The notes under the pieces are model-generated. The model saw only the letters and a program-made list of their open reading frames with translations, had not been told where the DNA came from and ran no database searches. A stretch of 64,000 nucleotides of DNA, taken from positions 142,014 through 206,013 of the forward strand of contig JARSSH010000057.1 of assembly GCA_029624815.1 (NCBI GenBank), read 5' to 3'. The translations under genes were made by a program, and so were the position numbers. The DNA is from Candidatus Competibacter sp. (lineage in GTDB: Bacteria > Pseudomonadota > Gammaproteobacteria > Competibacterales > Competibacteraceae). This document shows positions 19,575 to 27,585 of the stretch, piece by piece. The first letter of the stretch is position 1, and the number at the start of each line of letters is the position of its first letter.

Positions 19575-21932
19575 ATGGCCACCGCCACGCAAAAACACCG
19601 GATGATCGCCGTCAACAGCGTCCTGGGCGAGGATGTCCTGCTGTTCGGACGCATGACTGTCACCGAACAAATGGGTCGATTGTTCGAGTGCGAGCTGGAA
19701 CTGTTCAGCGAGAAAACCGACATCAAGCTGGCGGACGTGTTGGGCACCAACATGACGGTCCGCCTGGAACTGCCCTACAAGCAGGGCACCCGCTACTTCA
19801 ATGGTCTGGTGACCCGTTTTAGTTATATCGGAACCCGCGGTTTGCGCTACGGGGCCTACCGCGCCACGCTGAGCCCATGGCTGTGGTTTCTGACCCGCAC
19901 CGCCGACTGTCGGATTTTTCAGAACAAGAAGGTGCCCGACATCATCAAGGACGTGTTCCGGGAGCAGGGTTTCACCGATTTCAAGGATGCCCTGAGCGGC
20001 ACTTACCGCGAATGGGAGTATTGCGTGCAGTACCGGGAGACCGATTTCAATTTCGTCTGCCGGTTGATGGAGCAGGAGGGCATGTACTGCTTTTTCACGC
20101 ACCAAAACGGCAAGCATGTGCTGGTGTTGGCCGACAATTACGGTTCTCACGAAAAATTCCCGAAATACGAAACCGTGCCCTATTTTCCGCCGGACATCCA
20201 CGAGCACCGCGAGCGGGACCATTTGTACGAATGGCACATTGTCCAGAACGTACAACCCGGCGCCTGCGCCTTGAACGATTACGATTTCACCGCCCCGCGC
20301 AAGAATTTGCGCTCGGTGTTGAACAAGCCCAAAGGCCATGCCTTGGCGGACTTCGAGATTTACGACTATCCGGGCGAATATGTCGACCCCGGCGATGGCA
20401 GCAACTATTCCAAGATCCGGCTGGAGGAATTTCTGGCCCAGCACGAAGTCGCCCGGGGAGAGGGCAACGCCGCCGGGTTGGCGGCCGGTTACCTGTTCAG
20501 TCTGAGCAACTGCTCGCGCGAGGACCAGAACCGGGAGTATTTGATCGTGTCGGCGATGCATCAGATCGAATCGGACGAATTCGAGTCCTTCCTGGAGGGG
20601 GGGATTTCCGGAAAGCCTTACCGGGGCGAGATTAGCGCGATCGAGGCCAAGCAACAGTATCGCGCACCGCGCGTCACCCCCAAGCCGGTGGTGCAGGGGC
20701 CGCAAACCGCCACCGTGGTCGGCCCCAGCGGCGAGGAAATCCACACCGATCAGTACGGGCGGGTGAAATGCCAGTTCCACTGGGATCGCTACGGCCGGGC
20801 CGACGAAAACAGCTCCTGCTGGATTCGCGTCTCGCAACTGTGGGCGGGCAAGCAGTGGGGCGCGATGAACATTCCGCGCATCGGCCAGGAAGTGATCGTG
20901 GATTTTCTGGAGGGCGATCCCGACCAGCCGATCGTGACCGGACGGGTCTACAACGGCATCAACATGCCGCCCTACGGTCTGCCGGCCAAGGCCACCATGT
21001 CCACGCTCAAGAGCAATTCCAGCAAGGGCGGCAACGGTTTCAACGAAATTCGCCTGGAGGATGCCAAGGACAGCGAGCAGATGTTCATCCACGCTCAACG
21101 CAACCAGGACATCCGGGTCAAGAAGGACGCCTTCGAGTGGATCGGCAACGAACGGCATCTGATTGTCAAGGCCGACCAGTTGGAAAAAGTGGAAGGCAAT
21201 CAGCATCTGACCGTCAAGGGCGACCAGAAGGCCAAGATCGATGGCACGGCCTCGCTGAAAATCGGCGGCGATCAGAAGGAGGAAATCGGCGGCGATCAGC
21301 ACCTCAAGGTCGGCAGCCGACAGAACATCAAAGCCGGCGGTACGATTTCGGTCGATGCCGGCATGGATTTGCAGCAGAAGGCGGGCATGAAGTGCGCCGT
21401 GGACGCCGGGATGGAGGTCCACATCAAAGGCGGCATGACCGTGGTGATCGAGGCCGGCATGTCGCTGACCATCAAGGTCGGCGGCAATTTCATCAACATC
21501 AATTCGGTGGGCGTGTTCATTCAGGGCTCGCTCGTCATGATCAACAGCGGCGGCGCGGCCGGCTCCGGCGCCGGGTGCTCGCCGGCCGCGCCGTCGCCGC
21601 CGGCCGCGCCCACGGAGCCCAAGGAAGCGGCCACCGCCGAATCCGGCCAGGCCAGCGACGCCCAGGCCGGACCCCAGGCCCAGCAGAAAAGTCAAAGTCT
21701 CGACTCGGCCAGTGTCGGCAACGTCGAACTGCTGGATGATGGGTTGCCGACCGGGAGCGGATCGTCGTCCCCGCCGCCGGCCGCCGCTTCCAATCCGCCG
21801 TCGCCGACGCCGCAAGCGCAGCAGCAGGCCGCGCAAGCCCAGACGGCCCGGAACGCCAGTGACAGCGCTAAACCTTTTGTTGAACCGCCGCCGCCGGCCC
21901 CGCCGCGAGGGGGGAGAACCACTCATGACTGA
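19575..21932 (+). CDS. vgrG: Type VI secretion spike protein VgrG (TssI)
   Basis: Trimeric spike of the T6SS needle, 785 residues. The N-terminal gp27-like part runs to about residue 370 (QYRETDFNFVCRLMEQEGMYCFF is split across strands typical of VgrG). The OB-fold and gp5-like part carry YGRVKCQFHWDRYGR, SCWIRVSQLWAG and GDPDQPIVTGRVYNG. Then comes a long beta-helix of short repeats with alternating Lys, Gly and Asp (IGGDQKEEIGGDQHLK and similar). The last ~135 residues are an unusual Ala/Pro/Gln-rich tail, probably a flexible linker or docking segment for cargo. The ATG at 19575 has GAGGG just upstream. DUF4123 chaperone and cargo-candidate genes follow. Confidence 0.95.
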   Translation: MATATQKHRMIAVNSVLGEDVLLFGRMTVTEQMGRLFECELELFSEKTDIKLADVLGTNMTVRLELPYKQGTRYFNGLVTRFSYIGTRGLRYGAYRATLSPWLWFLTRTADCRIFQNKKVPDIIKDVFREQGFTDFKDALSGTYREWEYCVQYRETDFNFVCRLMEQEGMYCFFTHQNGKHVLVLADNYGSHEKFPKYETVPYFPPDIHEHRERDHLYEWHIVQNVQPGACALNDYDFTAPRKNLRSVLNKPKGHALADFEIYDYPGEYVDPGDGSNYSKIRLEEFLAQHEVARGEGNAAGLAAGYLFSLSNCSREDQNREYLIVSAMHQIESDEFESFLEGGISGKPYRGEISAIEAKQQYRAPRVTPKPVVQGPQTATVVGPSGEEIHTDQYGRVKCQFHWDRYGRADENSSCWIRVSQLWAGKQWGAMNIPRIGQEVIVDFLEGDPDQPIVTGRVYNGINMPPYGLPAKATMSTLKSNSSKGGNGFNEIRLEDAKDSEQMFIHAQRNQDIRVKKDAFEWIGNERHLIVKADQLEKVEGNQHLTVKGDQKAKIDGTASLKIGGDQKEEIGGDQHLKVGSRQNIKAGGTISVDAGMDLQQKAGMKCAVDAGMEVHIKGGMTVVIEAGMSLTIKVGGNFININSVGVFIQGSLVMINSGGAAGSGAGCSPAAPSPPAAPTEPKEAATAESGQASDAQAGPQAQQKSQSLDSASVGNVELLDDGLPTGSGSSSPPPAAASNPPSPTPQAQQQAAQAQTARNASDSAKPFVEPPPPAPPRGGRTTHD

Positions 21933-22039
21933 TGGCATGACCCTGTTTTCCTGGTGGCTGACCGGCCGTCGCCATTGCTGGTGTCGCGCTCCATCCGGTA
22001 GTGACCGGAACGACTGATCGTTGCCCGGAGACAGCACGC

Positions 22040-22621
22040 ATGGCCATCTCGAATCCCCTCGATGTGTTGACCCGGCACCTGTTTGCCGACCCCGGCGCGC
22101 GGGTCTACGCGGTGCTGGACGGCGCGGCCATCCCCGATTTGCCGCAGGCGTTGCGAGAGCATCGAGTGGAGGCGGTGTGCCTCTATCGCGGCGATCTGAT
22201 CCCCGAACTGGCCCAGGCGGCGCCGTATCAGGCGATCCTGGAACGGGAATCGCCGTTCACGGCTTGGCTGCTCCAGCAGGGCTGGGGACGGCACTGGGGT
22301 ATTTTTGCCCTCGGCGCGGCGGAATGGCGACCGATGCGCGAGCACTTGTGCGGTCTGACCATGGCGTACGATCCGGATTTTCAGCCGCTGTATTTCCGCT
22401 ACTACGATCCTCGGGTGCTGCGCGTCTATCTGCCGACCTGCGACGCCGACGAGTTGCGGACGCTGTTCGGCCCGATTTCCCGTCTGCTGTGCGAGGACGA
22501 GGACGGCGGCCTGCTGAAGTTCTGGGTTGCGGGCGGTCAGCTTGGCAAGGATCGGGTCGAACTGGAGATCCCGGCGCGGCCCCAAGCCGGTGGGCCGGGT
22601 CGGGATGCGGGGAAGGAGTGA
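22040..22621 (+). CDS. DUF4123 protein, probable T6SS effector adaptor/chaperone
   Basis: 193-residue soluble protein; ATG 22040 follows GGAG at 9 bp. DUF4123 (Tap/TEC) proteins bind a VgrG tip and a cognate effector and help load it. Typical features are the opening YAVLDGAAIPDLPQAL, the CLYRGDLIPELAQAAPYQAIL strand, and the Arg/Tyr-rich centre YFRYYDPRVLRVYLPTC. It lies 107 bp after vgrG and only 3 bp before the next gene, so the latter is the natural candidate partner. Localisation is cytoplasmic. Confidence 0.88.
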   Translation: MAISNPLDVLTRHLFADPGARVYAVLDGAAIPDLPQALREHRVEAVCLYRGDLIPELAQAAPYQAILERESPFTAWLLQQGWGRHWGIFALGAAEWRPMREHLCGLTMAYDPDFQPLYFRYYDPRVLRVYLPTCDADELRTLFGPISRLLCEDEDGGLLKFWVAGGQLGKDRVELEIPARPQAGGPGRDAGKE

Positions 22622-22624
22622 GCG

Positions 22625-23605
22625 ATGCTGGTGATACGCAGGTCGCAGATGAAGGTTTTCGAGCAGATCGCGGCGCAACGCTTCGAAGCCGGCCTGCTGG
22701 ATCATCTGCGGACTTTTTTCCCGGAACAGGCCGCCGCGCTGGGTTCCACCCAGTTGGGTCGGGTGGTGCGCTACGGTATGCAGCGGGCCGAAAGCCGGGG
22801 CGTGCACACCGAGCGCGGCCTGTACCTGTACCTCGCCCTGATGTTCATGCTGGGCAGCGCCTTCGACGAGGATCCGCAACTGGCCTGGATGCCGCCGCTG
22901 CAACCGCCCGCGCCGCCGCCCGCCGAGGAGCCGCGACAGCCGGAGCCCCAAGTCGGGACGGCTCCGGCTCCGGCCCCCACGCCGCCACCGGAGGAAACCG
23001 AGCCCGCGCCGCCGCCGGAAACGCCCGATACCCGCATCGTGCCGTTGTACGAGCAGGCAATGGCGTTCCTGGATCGGACGGTGGGGCCGGACAACGAATT
23101 TTTGCGGCAGACGCTGAACGTGTTGCGCCATCCGCGGGTATTCGAGGGGCTGCCGGGTGCGCCCAGTTTCGGCCATCGCGTGCTGTTGCTGCTGCAAACG
23201 CTGGCCCCGGAGAAGTACAAGGCGCTCGGCGATGGGGCGCTGCGCGCTTTGGTGCGCTCCGGTTACGAAGCCGCCAAGTACCACGGCGTCACCACCGAAT
23301 CCGGCATGATGAATTACCTGGCCTTGGCCTTCGTGCTGGGCAGTGGTTTCGATCGAGATCCGCTCTATCCCTGGGCGGCGGCGGTACTGAGCGATCCGGC
23401 GTTGGCCGATCCGGCGCAAAGAGGGTCGGCCCTGCGGGAAAATGCTTTGAAGGCTCTGGAAAAATGTTTGCCCGGTTGCCCCCGCCGGGCCGAACAGAGC
23501 GCCGCCGCTCTGGCCAAACCCGCCAAATCCTACCGGCGGATCGTCGAGGAACCGCCCGATTTTTCCGCGCCGCCCGTCACACCCATGCCTGCCGACAAGA
23601 TGTAA
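22625..23605 (+). CDS. T6SS-associated protein with a duplicated motif, candidate cargo or adaptor
   Basis: 326 residues with an internal duplication. Half one (about residues 20-92) has VVRYGMQRAESRGVHTERG then LALMFMLGSAFDEDPQLAW; half two (about 185-262) has LVRSGYEAAKYHGVTTESG then LALAFVLGSGFDRDPLYPW. A Pro/Glu linker (about 93-138) separates them. Single-copy versions of this YG..TE....YL.LMF.LG..FD.DP..PW pattern occur beside vgrG genes in other proteobacteria, as I recall, with no proven role. No toxin catalytic motif or signal peptide is evident, so an adaptor or regulatory partner is as likely as an effector. The gene starts 3 bp after the DUF4123 stop. Confidence 0.8.
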   Translation: MLVIRRSQMKVFEQIAAQRFEAGLLDHLRTFFPEQAAALGSTQLGRVVRYGMQRAESRGVHTERGLYLYLALMFMLGSAFDEDPQLAWMPPLQPPAPPPAEEPRQPEPQVGTAPAPAPTPPPEETEPAPPPETPDTRIVPLYEQAMAFLDRTVGPDNEFLRQTLNVLRHPRVFEGLPGAPSFGHRVLLLLQTLAPEKYKALGDGALRALVRSGYEAAKYHGVTTESGMMNYLALAFVLGSGFDRDPLYPWAAAVLSDPALADPAQRGSALRENALKALEKCLPGCPRRAEQSAAALAKPAKSYRRIVEEPPDFSAPPVTPMPADKM

Positions 23606-23616
23606 AGCAGCAGTCA

Positions 23617-23904
23617 TATAGCCATCCTCTGTGAGTTGTGGATTGATCGGTGATAACGGACGCCCTCACCCCCGACCCCTCTCCCGCCGGCGGGAGAGGG
23701 GAGCGCGTCAGCGCGGGGTGAGGGCGTGGCGGGCGGCAACCACAACTAATCTGGGATCGCTATAGCAATCCTCTTTAAGTTGCTGATTGATAGGCGATGA
23801 CAGACGCCCTCACCCCCGACCCCTCTCCCGCCGGCGGGAGAGGGGAGTGCGTCAGCGCGGGGTGAGGGCGTGACGAGTGGCGACCACAGCTTATCTGGGA
23901 TAAC
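23617..23904. repeat. Two tandem 144-bp repeat units, each holding a nested palindrome
   Basis: Unit 1 is 23617-23760 and unit 2 is 23761-23904; they begin TATAGC.ATCCTCT and end CTGGGAT. Each holds a 66-bp core (23661-23726 and 23805-23870) with outer arms CGCCCTCACCCC/GGGGTGAGGGCG and an inner perfect 26-bp palindrome of CCCCTCTCCCGCC and its complement. These fill most of the 331-bp gap 23606-23936; no gene is seen there. The core belongs to the same family as 27442-27507 (inverted) and 24629-24667 (inside a gene). Confidence 0.9.
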
Positions 23905-23936
23905 TCGATGATTGAGGGTAGAGACCCCGCACCGTG

Positions 23937-24371
23937 ATGGAAACGCACCTCAGCGACATTACCCGCGTCATTCAGCTCTCGGTTGCCCCGGCGTTCCTCT
24001 TGGTGGCCATGGGGACGCTGATCAACATTCTGGCGACCCGGTTGGCGCGGATCGTTGATCGTCGGCGCGTGGTTCAAGAACGATTGTGTACGCGGGTGAA
24101 CGGGTCGGCGGCGGAACAGCAGCAGGAAATGGCGCAATTGATCCGCCGGGGCAATCTGATCTATTTCGCCATTCTGTTCGCCGTGCTGGGCGCGCTGCTG
24201 GTGTGCCTGGTGGTGGCGGGGACGTTTCTGGGCGCGCTGCTGTCGGTCGAGTTGGCTCAGGTCGTCGCCGGCCTGTTCGTGCTGGCGATGGTGGCGATGG
24301 TGGTTGCCTGGAGCCTGTTTCTATACGAGGTCTCCCTGGCCGTCTGGGCGGGTACTCATAATCGCCGCTAA
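23937..24371 (+). CDS. DUF2721 family small membrane protein
   Basis: 144 residues from ATG 23937 (a GTG immediately before it, 23934, is an alternative start). The N-terminal half has VIQLSVAPAFLLVAMGTLINIL followed by RLARIVDRRRVVQERL, the recognisable DUF2721 opening: one helix and a basic amphipathic segment. Two further hydrophobic helices lie at about residues 78-104 and 106-132. Function unknown. It stands alone between the tandem repeats and the convergent restriction-modification gene, with no obvious ribosome site close to the start. Confidence 0.82.
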   Translation: METHLSDITRVIQLSVAPAFLLVAMGTLINILATRLARIVDRRRVVQERLCTRVNGSAAEQQQEMAQLIRRGNLIYFAILFAVLGALLVCLVVAGTFLGALLSVELAQVVAGLFVLAMVAMVVAWSLFLYEVSLAVWAGTHNRR

Positions 24372-24411
24372 GCGGGTTCGTTGACGGGTTGCAAAAAAAC
24401 CCTGCCGCCGG

Positions 24412-27342
24412 TCAGCGTGTGGCCCGCGCCAGATTCAGCTCCAGTAATCGCCGTAGAATTTGGTCGTCGCCGAGATCCGCCGGCCAGCCGTAGGCGGCGG
24501 CGACGGCTTCATCCAGGGCGCGATGGGCGTTGGCCAGCCACGCCGGGCGCTGGTTGTAGAGGTTGGTCAGGGTGCGCTTCTTGAGTTCGGCGGCGTGTTC
24601 GGGCCTGGGGATCAGCCGGTCGGGGTAGGCCCTCACCCCCGGCCCCTCTCCCGCGGGGAGAGGGGAGATTTCCGGGATGCGCTCCACCCATGGCGAGGGG
24701 TTGAGCCAGTTCTCGCGCAGTTCGTTGAGGGTCCGGGCGGCGGCGGCGATGGCTTGGGCGCGCGGGTCGGCGGCGTAGGCGCTGGCCGGGATGTTCGGGG
24801 TCAGGCCGGCGGGGAAGGGGAAGGTCTCGAAGGTCATGGTCGAGTTGTAGCGGGGACGATCTTCCAGCGTTCCCCCTTTCGCTAAAGCCCAAACGATATG
24901 AAACCGCGACGACAGCACGCCAAAGGTCGCGTCGTCCTCGCGGGGAATCACGATCAGACTGTGTTCGGGCGCGGCGCTGATCGGAAACCAAACAAAGAAG
25001 CGATGCTTGGCGGTTTCCGGCGTGGCGATGTAGCGCGTCAGGCCCGCCAGTTTACGGCGCAACTCTGGGCGTGGGCGACCATGCCGCCACCAGTACTCAA
25101 CCCGCGATTTCTCGCGGTTGTTCATCCGCACTGGTTTCACCTTCGCCAAGACATGAGCGAAAGGCATTTCGTAAAGGGCCGCTTCGCCCTCGCTCAAGTC
25201 GGCGCCGAAGTCGATGACCCAGCGGCCCTTCCAACCCTGGGTGACATCCACGCCGTTCCAGATCGGGCGCAGCACTTCGCTGTTCGATCGGCCATGCGGA
25301 TTGGGTTGGCCCAACCAGCGTCGCGCCGTGTCGCCATCCACCGCGAATGCGCCCGCCAGACACAGGCCGAAAAACGAGCAACCGGCATTTTCCGGCAACG
25401 GGCGCGCTTGCGTTAAATCCAGTGCGCCGGTGGTCTCGTTCGATCCGGTCAAATCGGCGTGAATCGCGGCGACGGGCTGGCCGTTCAGAAAAATCCCCCC
25501 GGCTTCGCCACCCCCCTTTTTCAAAGGGGGGTCAAGGGAGGCGTGGCTCCCCCCTTTGAAAAAGGGGGGCTGGGGGGGATTCCCAAACGCCACCAGCGAC
25601 ACCCGCACCGCCGCGCCTTCGTTGATCCATTCCAGATCGGACCAGGCGTGAAAGATCACGCCGCTCGCCCGGATGCGTTCCAGCACCGGTCGGTTGCGCT
25701 TCTGACGGATCGAGTTGGTCGCGACCAGTCCGGCCCGCTGCGCCAGTCCGGCTTCGATGTGCGCCCGCGCCTTCTCGAACCAGTAGCACACCAAATCGGC
25801 GCCGCCTGGAACCCGCCCCTGATAGGTCTGGCGTAGCGCCTCCACATACGCCGCCCCCAATTCGGATAATTGCTTCTTGTCCCCCAGGAACGGCGGGTTG
25901 CCGACGATGGCGTCCGCCGCCGGCCAGCTCGCCTCGCGGTCCCCGTCGAGCAGCGCGTCCCGGCACTCGATGGTGTCCAGCGGCTTGAGAATGGGCTGAT
26001 CGTTGAGGCTGTAGCCGTGCCCCAGCATCCATTGAATCTCCCCGATCCACACCGTCAGCCGCGCCAGTTCCGCCGCGTAGGGATTGAGTTCGATCCCGAG
26101 CACCGCCTCCGGGCCGACCGCCGGGAAGCCGCGTTGCAAGCCCAGCGTTTCCGCCTCCAGCATCGCCTGGTGTTCGATGTCCTTGAGGGTCCGCAGCGCC
26201 AGGTACAGGAAATTACCCGAGCCACAGGCGGGATCGAGGACGCGGAAGGTGCGCAGCCGTTCCAGGAAGCCGTGCAGCCGGTCCGCGCCCTGCTGGCGGA
26301 CTTTCGGGCCGGTTTTGCTCGTCCGGCCGGCGATGTCCGCCTTGACCGCCGCCCACTCCGCCAGCAGCGGCTCGCGGATGCTTGGATCGACCAGCCGGCG
26401 GATGGACCCGGCGTCGGTGTAGTGCGCGCCCAACTGGCCGCGCTTGTCCGGGTCGAGGCCGCGCTCGAACAGGGTGCCGAAGATCGCCGGTTCGATGGCG
26501 GACCAGTCCAGCGCCGCCGCCGAGTGCAGGAGATCCAGGTCGGCGCGCTCCAGCGGCAGGCAAGCGTCGTCGTCGAACAGCCCGCCGTTGAACCAGGCGA
26601 TGCGGGTCAGGCCGAACCGGCCGCCGCTTTGCATGGCGCGAAACAACCCGCCGGCCAGGGCGGGGAATTCGGCCGGGTTGCGGCGGGCCTCGGCCAGCAG
26701 GTCGCCGAACAGGCGATCCGGCAACAGCCCGATATCCTCGGCGAACAGACAAAACAGCAGGCGGGTGATGAAGTGCGCCACCGGTTGGGGCGGGTGGCCG
26801 CGCTGGCGCAGGCGCTGCGCCAGGTCGCCCAGCAGGCGCGCCGCCACCTCGGTGACCGCTTCCCGCGTCTGGCCGGGCTTGAGCCGCTCGGGCTCGACGA
26901 ACGCCCAGCGTAGCTTTTGCAACTGGTCCGGGTCGGCCAGGTCGGCCAGCGCCAGCCGGTGGACGACGTTGACCGTGTTGGAAAAGTGGGTGTGGATCTC
27001 GATCGTTTCCATGTCGGACGCGATCAGCAGCGGCGGGTTTTCCAGCGCCAGGGCGTATTGCCGCAATTGCCGCAGGGCCGCGTTCAAGTCCTTGTGCTTG
27101 CCCTTGTATTCCCAGGCGAAGCAGTGCCGCCGCCAGACATCGGCCCAACCATCGCCGCCGCCGGTCTTCTTCGCGCCCTTCTCGAAAGTGAACCACTCGC
27201 CGCGCGGGTCGGCCTCGGCGGGCGGTTCAAGGTCGAGCAGCCGGCAAAGACCGATGAAATGCTGTTGAGCGCCGCTGCGCTCGTTAAGCGTGCTGTCGCG
27301 CCAAGTGCGGATAAAGGATTCGGTCTGATCCGGGGCGGGCAT
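24412..27342 (-). CDS. MmeI-like type IIG/IIL restriction-modification enzyme with in-frame repeat insertions
   Basis: Single-chain endonuclease-methyltransferase of 976 residues. The N-terminal nuclease has Asp68, Glu78 and Lys80 in the D-x9-E-x-K pattern of the MmeI family (ADVWRRHCFAWEYKGK). A helical spacer follows, then the adenine methyltransferase: motif I VLDPACGSGNFLYLAL, the VLGIELNPYAAELAR region and catalytic NPPF in AIVGNPPFLGDK. The C-terminal part is the target-recognition region. Two stretches are repeat DNA read as protein: one around 25491-25580 (contains NPPQPPFFKGG and DPPLKKGGGEAGG), one around 24629-24667 (contains SPLPAGEGPGVRA). Both keep the frame. The ATG at 27342 is chosen over a TTG nine bases upstream. 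Whether the enzyme is still active is unknown. Confidence 0.88.
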   Translation of the reverse strand: MPAPDQTESFIRTWRDSTLNERSGAQQHFIGLCRLLDLEPPAEADPRGEWFTFEKGAKKTGGGDGWADVWRRHCFAWEYKGKHKDLNAALRQLRQYALALENPPLLIASDMETIEIHTHFSNTVNVVHRLALADLADPDQLQKLRWAFVEPERLKPGQTREAVTEVAARLLGDLAQRLRQRGHPPQPVAHFITRLLFCLFAEDIGLLPDRLFGDLLAEARRNPAEFPALAGGLFRAMQSGGRFGLTRIAWFNGGLFDDDACLPLERADLDLLHSAAALDWSAIEPAIFGTLFERGLDPDKRGQLGAHYTDAGSIRRLVDPSIREPLLAEWAAVKADIAGRTSKTGPKVRQQGADRLHGFLERLRTFRVLDPACGSGNFLYLALRTLKDIEHQAMLEAETLGLQRGFPAVGPEAVLGIELNPYAAELARLTVWIGEIQWMLGHGYSLNDQPILKPLDTIECRDALLDGDREASWPAADAIVGNPPFLGDKKQLSELGAAYVEALRQTYQGRVPGGADLVCYWFEKARAHIEAGLAQRAGLVATNSIRQKRNRPVLERIRASGVIFHAWSDLEWINEGAAVRVSLVAFGNPPQPPFFKGGSHASLDPPLKKGGGEAGGIFLNGQPVAAIHADLTGSNETTGALDLTQARPLPENAGCSFFGLCLAGAFAVDGDTARRWLGQPNPHGRSNSEVLRPIWNGVDVTQGWKGRWVIDFGADLSEGEAALYEMPFAHVLAKVKPVRMNNREKSRVEYWWRHGRPRPELRRKLAGLTRYIATPETAKHRFFVWFPISAAPEHSLIVIPREDDATFGVLSSRFHIVWALAKGGTLEDRPRYNSTMTFETFPFPAGLTPNIPASAYAADPRAQAIAAAARTLNELRENWLNPSPWVERIPEISPLPAGEGPGVRAYPDRLIPRPEHAAELKKRTLTNLYNQRPAWLANAHRALDEAVAAAYGWPADLGDDQILRRLLELNLARATR
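24629..24667. repeat. GC-rich palindromic repeat inside the MmeI-like gene
   Basis: CCCTCACCCCCGG followed by CCCCTCTCCCGCGGGGAGAGGGG, the core of the repeat family at 23617-23904. It is read in frame as SPLPAGEGPGVRA in the C-terminal recognition region of the enzyme. Confidence 0.85.
25491..25580. repeat. AAATCCCCCC-type inverted repeat element inside the MmeI-like gene
   Basis: A 21-bp perfect inverted repeat (arms 25511-25531 and 25549-25569, each with C6, T-rich centre and G6) is enclosed by outer arms AAATCCCCCC and GGGGGGATT. This is a second repeat family, distinct from the CCCTCACCCC family, and the reading frame passes through it. Confidence 0.88.
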
Positions 27343-27441
27343 GGCGTTCAATCCGTGACGACGGCGGGCGAGGTTTAAAGGCGTCGAAATATTGATGCAA
27401 AATATAGCAATTCTGGATCAATGGTGGTTGCTTGCTCGCCG

Positions 27442-27507
27442 CGCCCTCACCCCGCGCTGACGCGCTCCCCTCTCCCGCAAGCGGGAGAGGGGTCGGGGAT
27501 GAGGGGA
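27442..27507. repeat. Palindromic repeat, inverted copy of the 23661-type core
   Basis: Reverse-complement copy of the core seen at 23661-23726: CCCTCACCCCGCGCTGACGC, then CCCCTCTCCCGC and its complement, then GATGAGGGG. It occupies the gap between the restriction-modification gene and the decarboxylase gene; nothing else is evident in 27343-27585. Confidence 0.85.
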
Positions 27508-27585
27508 GTTGAATCATCCGGGCGTCCACAACCCGAATGGGATGGTTATAGTCAACGTGGGCGAGCGGGGTTTACGGTCCACCCG

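Noticed and set aside
21925..22017. 30-codon open frame overlapping the vgrG stop, with GGGGAG upstream
   Set aside because: No PAAR, signal or family-like sequence, and its composition is not protein-like; position alone was not enough.
23617..23904. Possible CRISPR-like array
   Set aside because: Only two units, 144 bp long with no unique spacers; it is a tandem duplication of a palindromic element.
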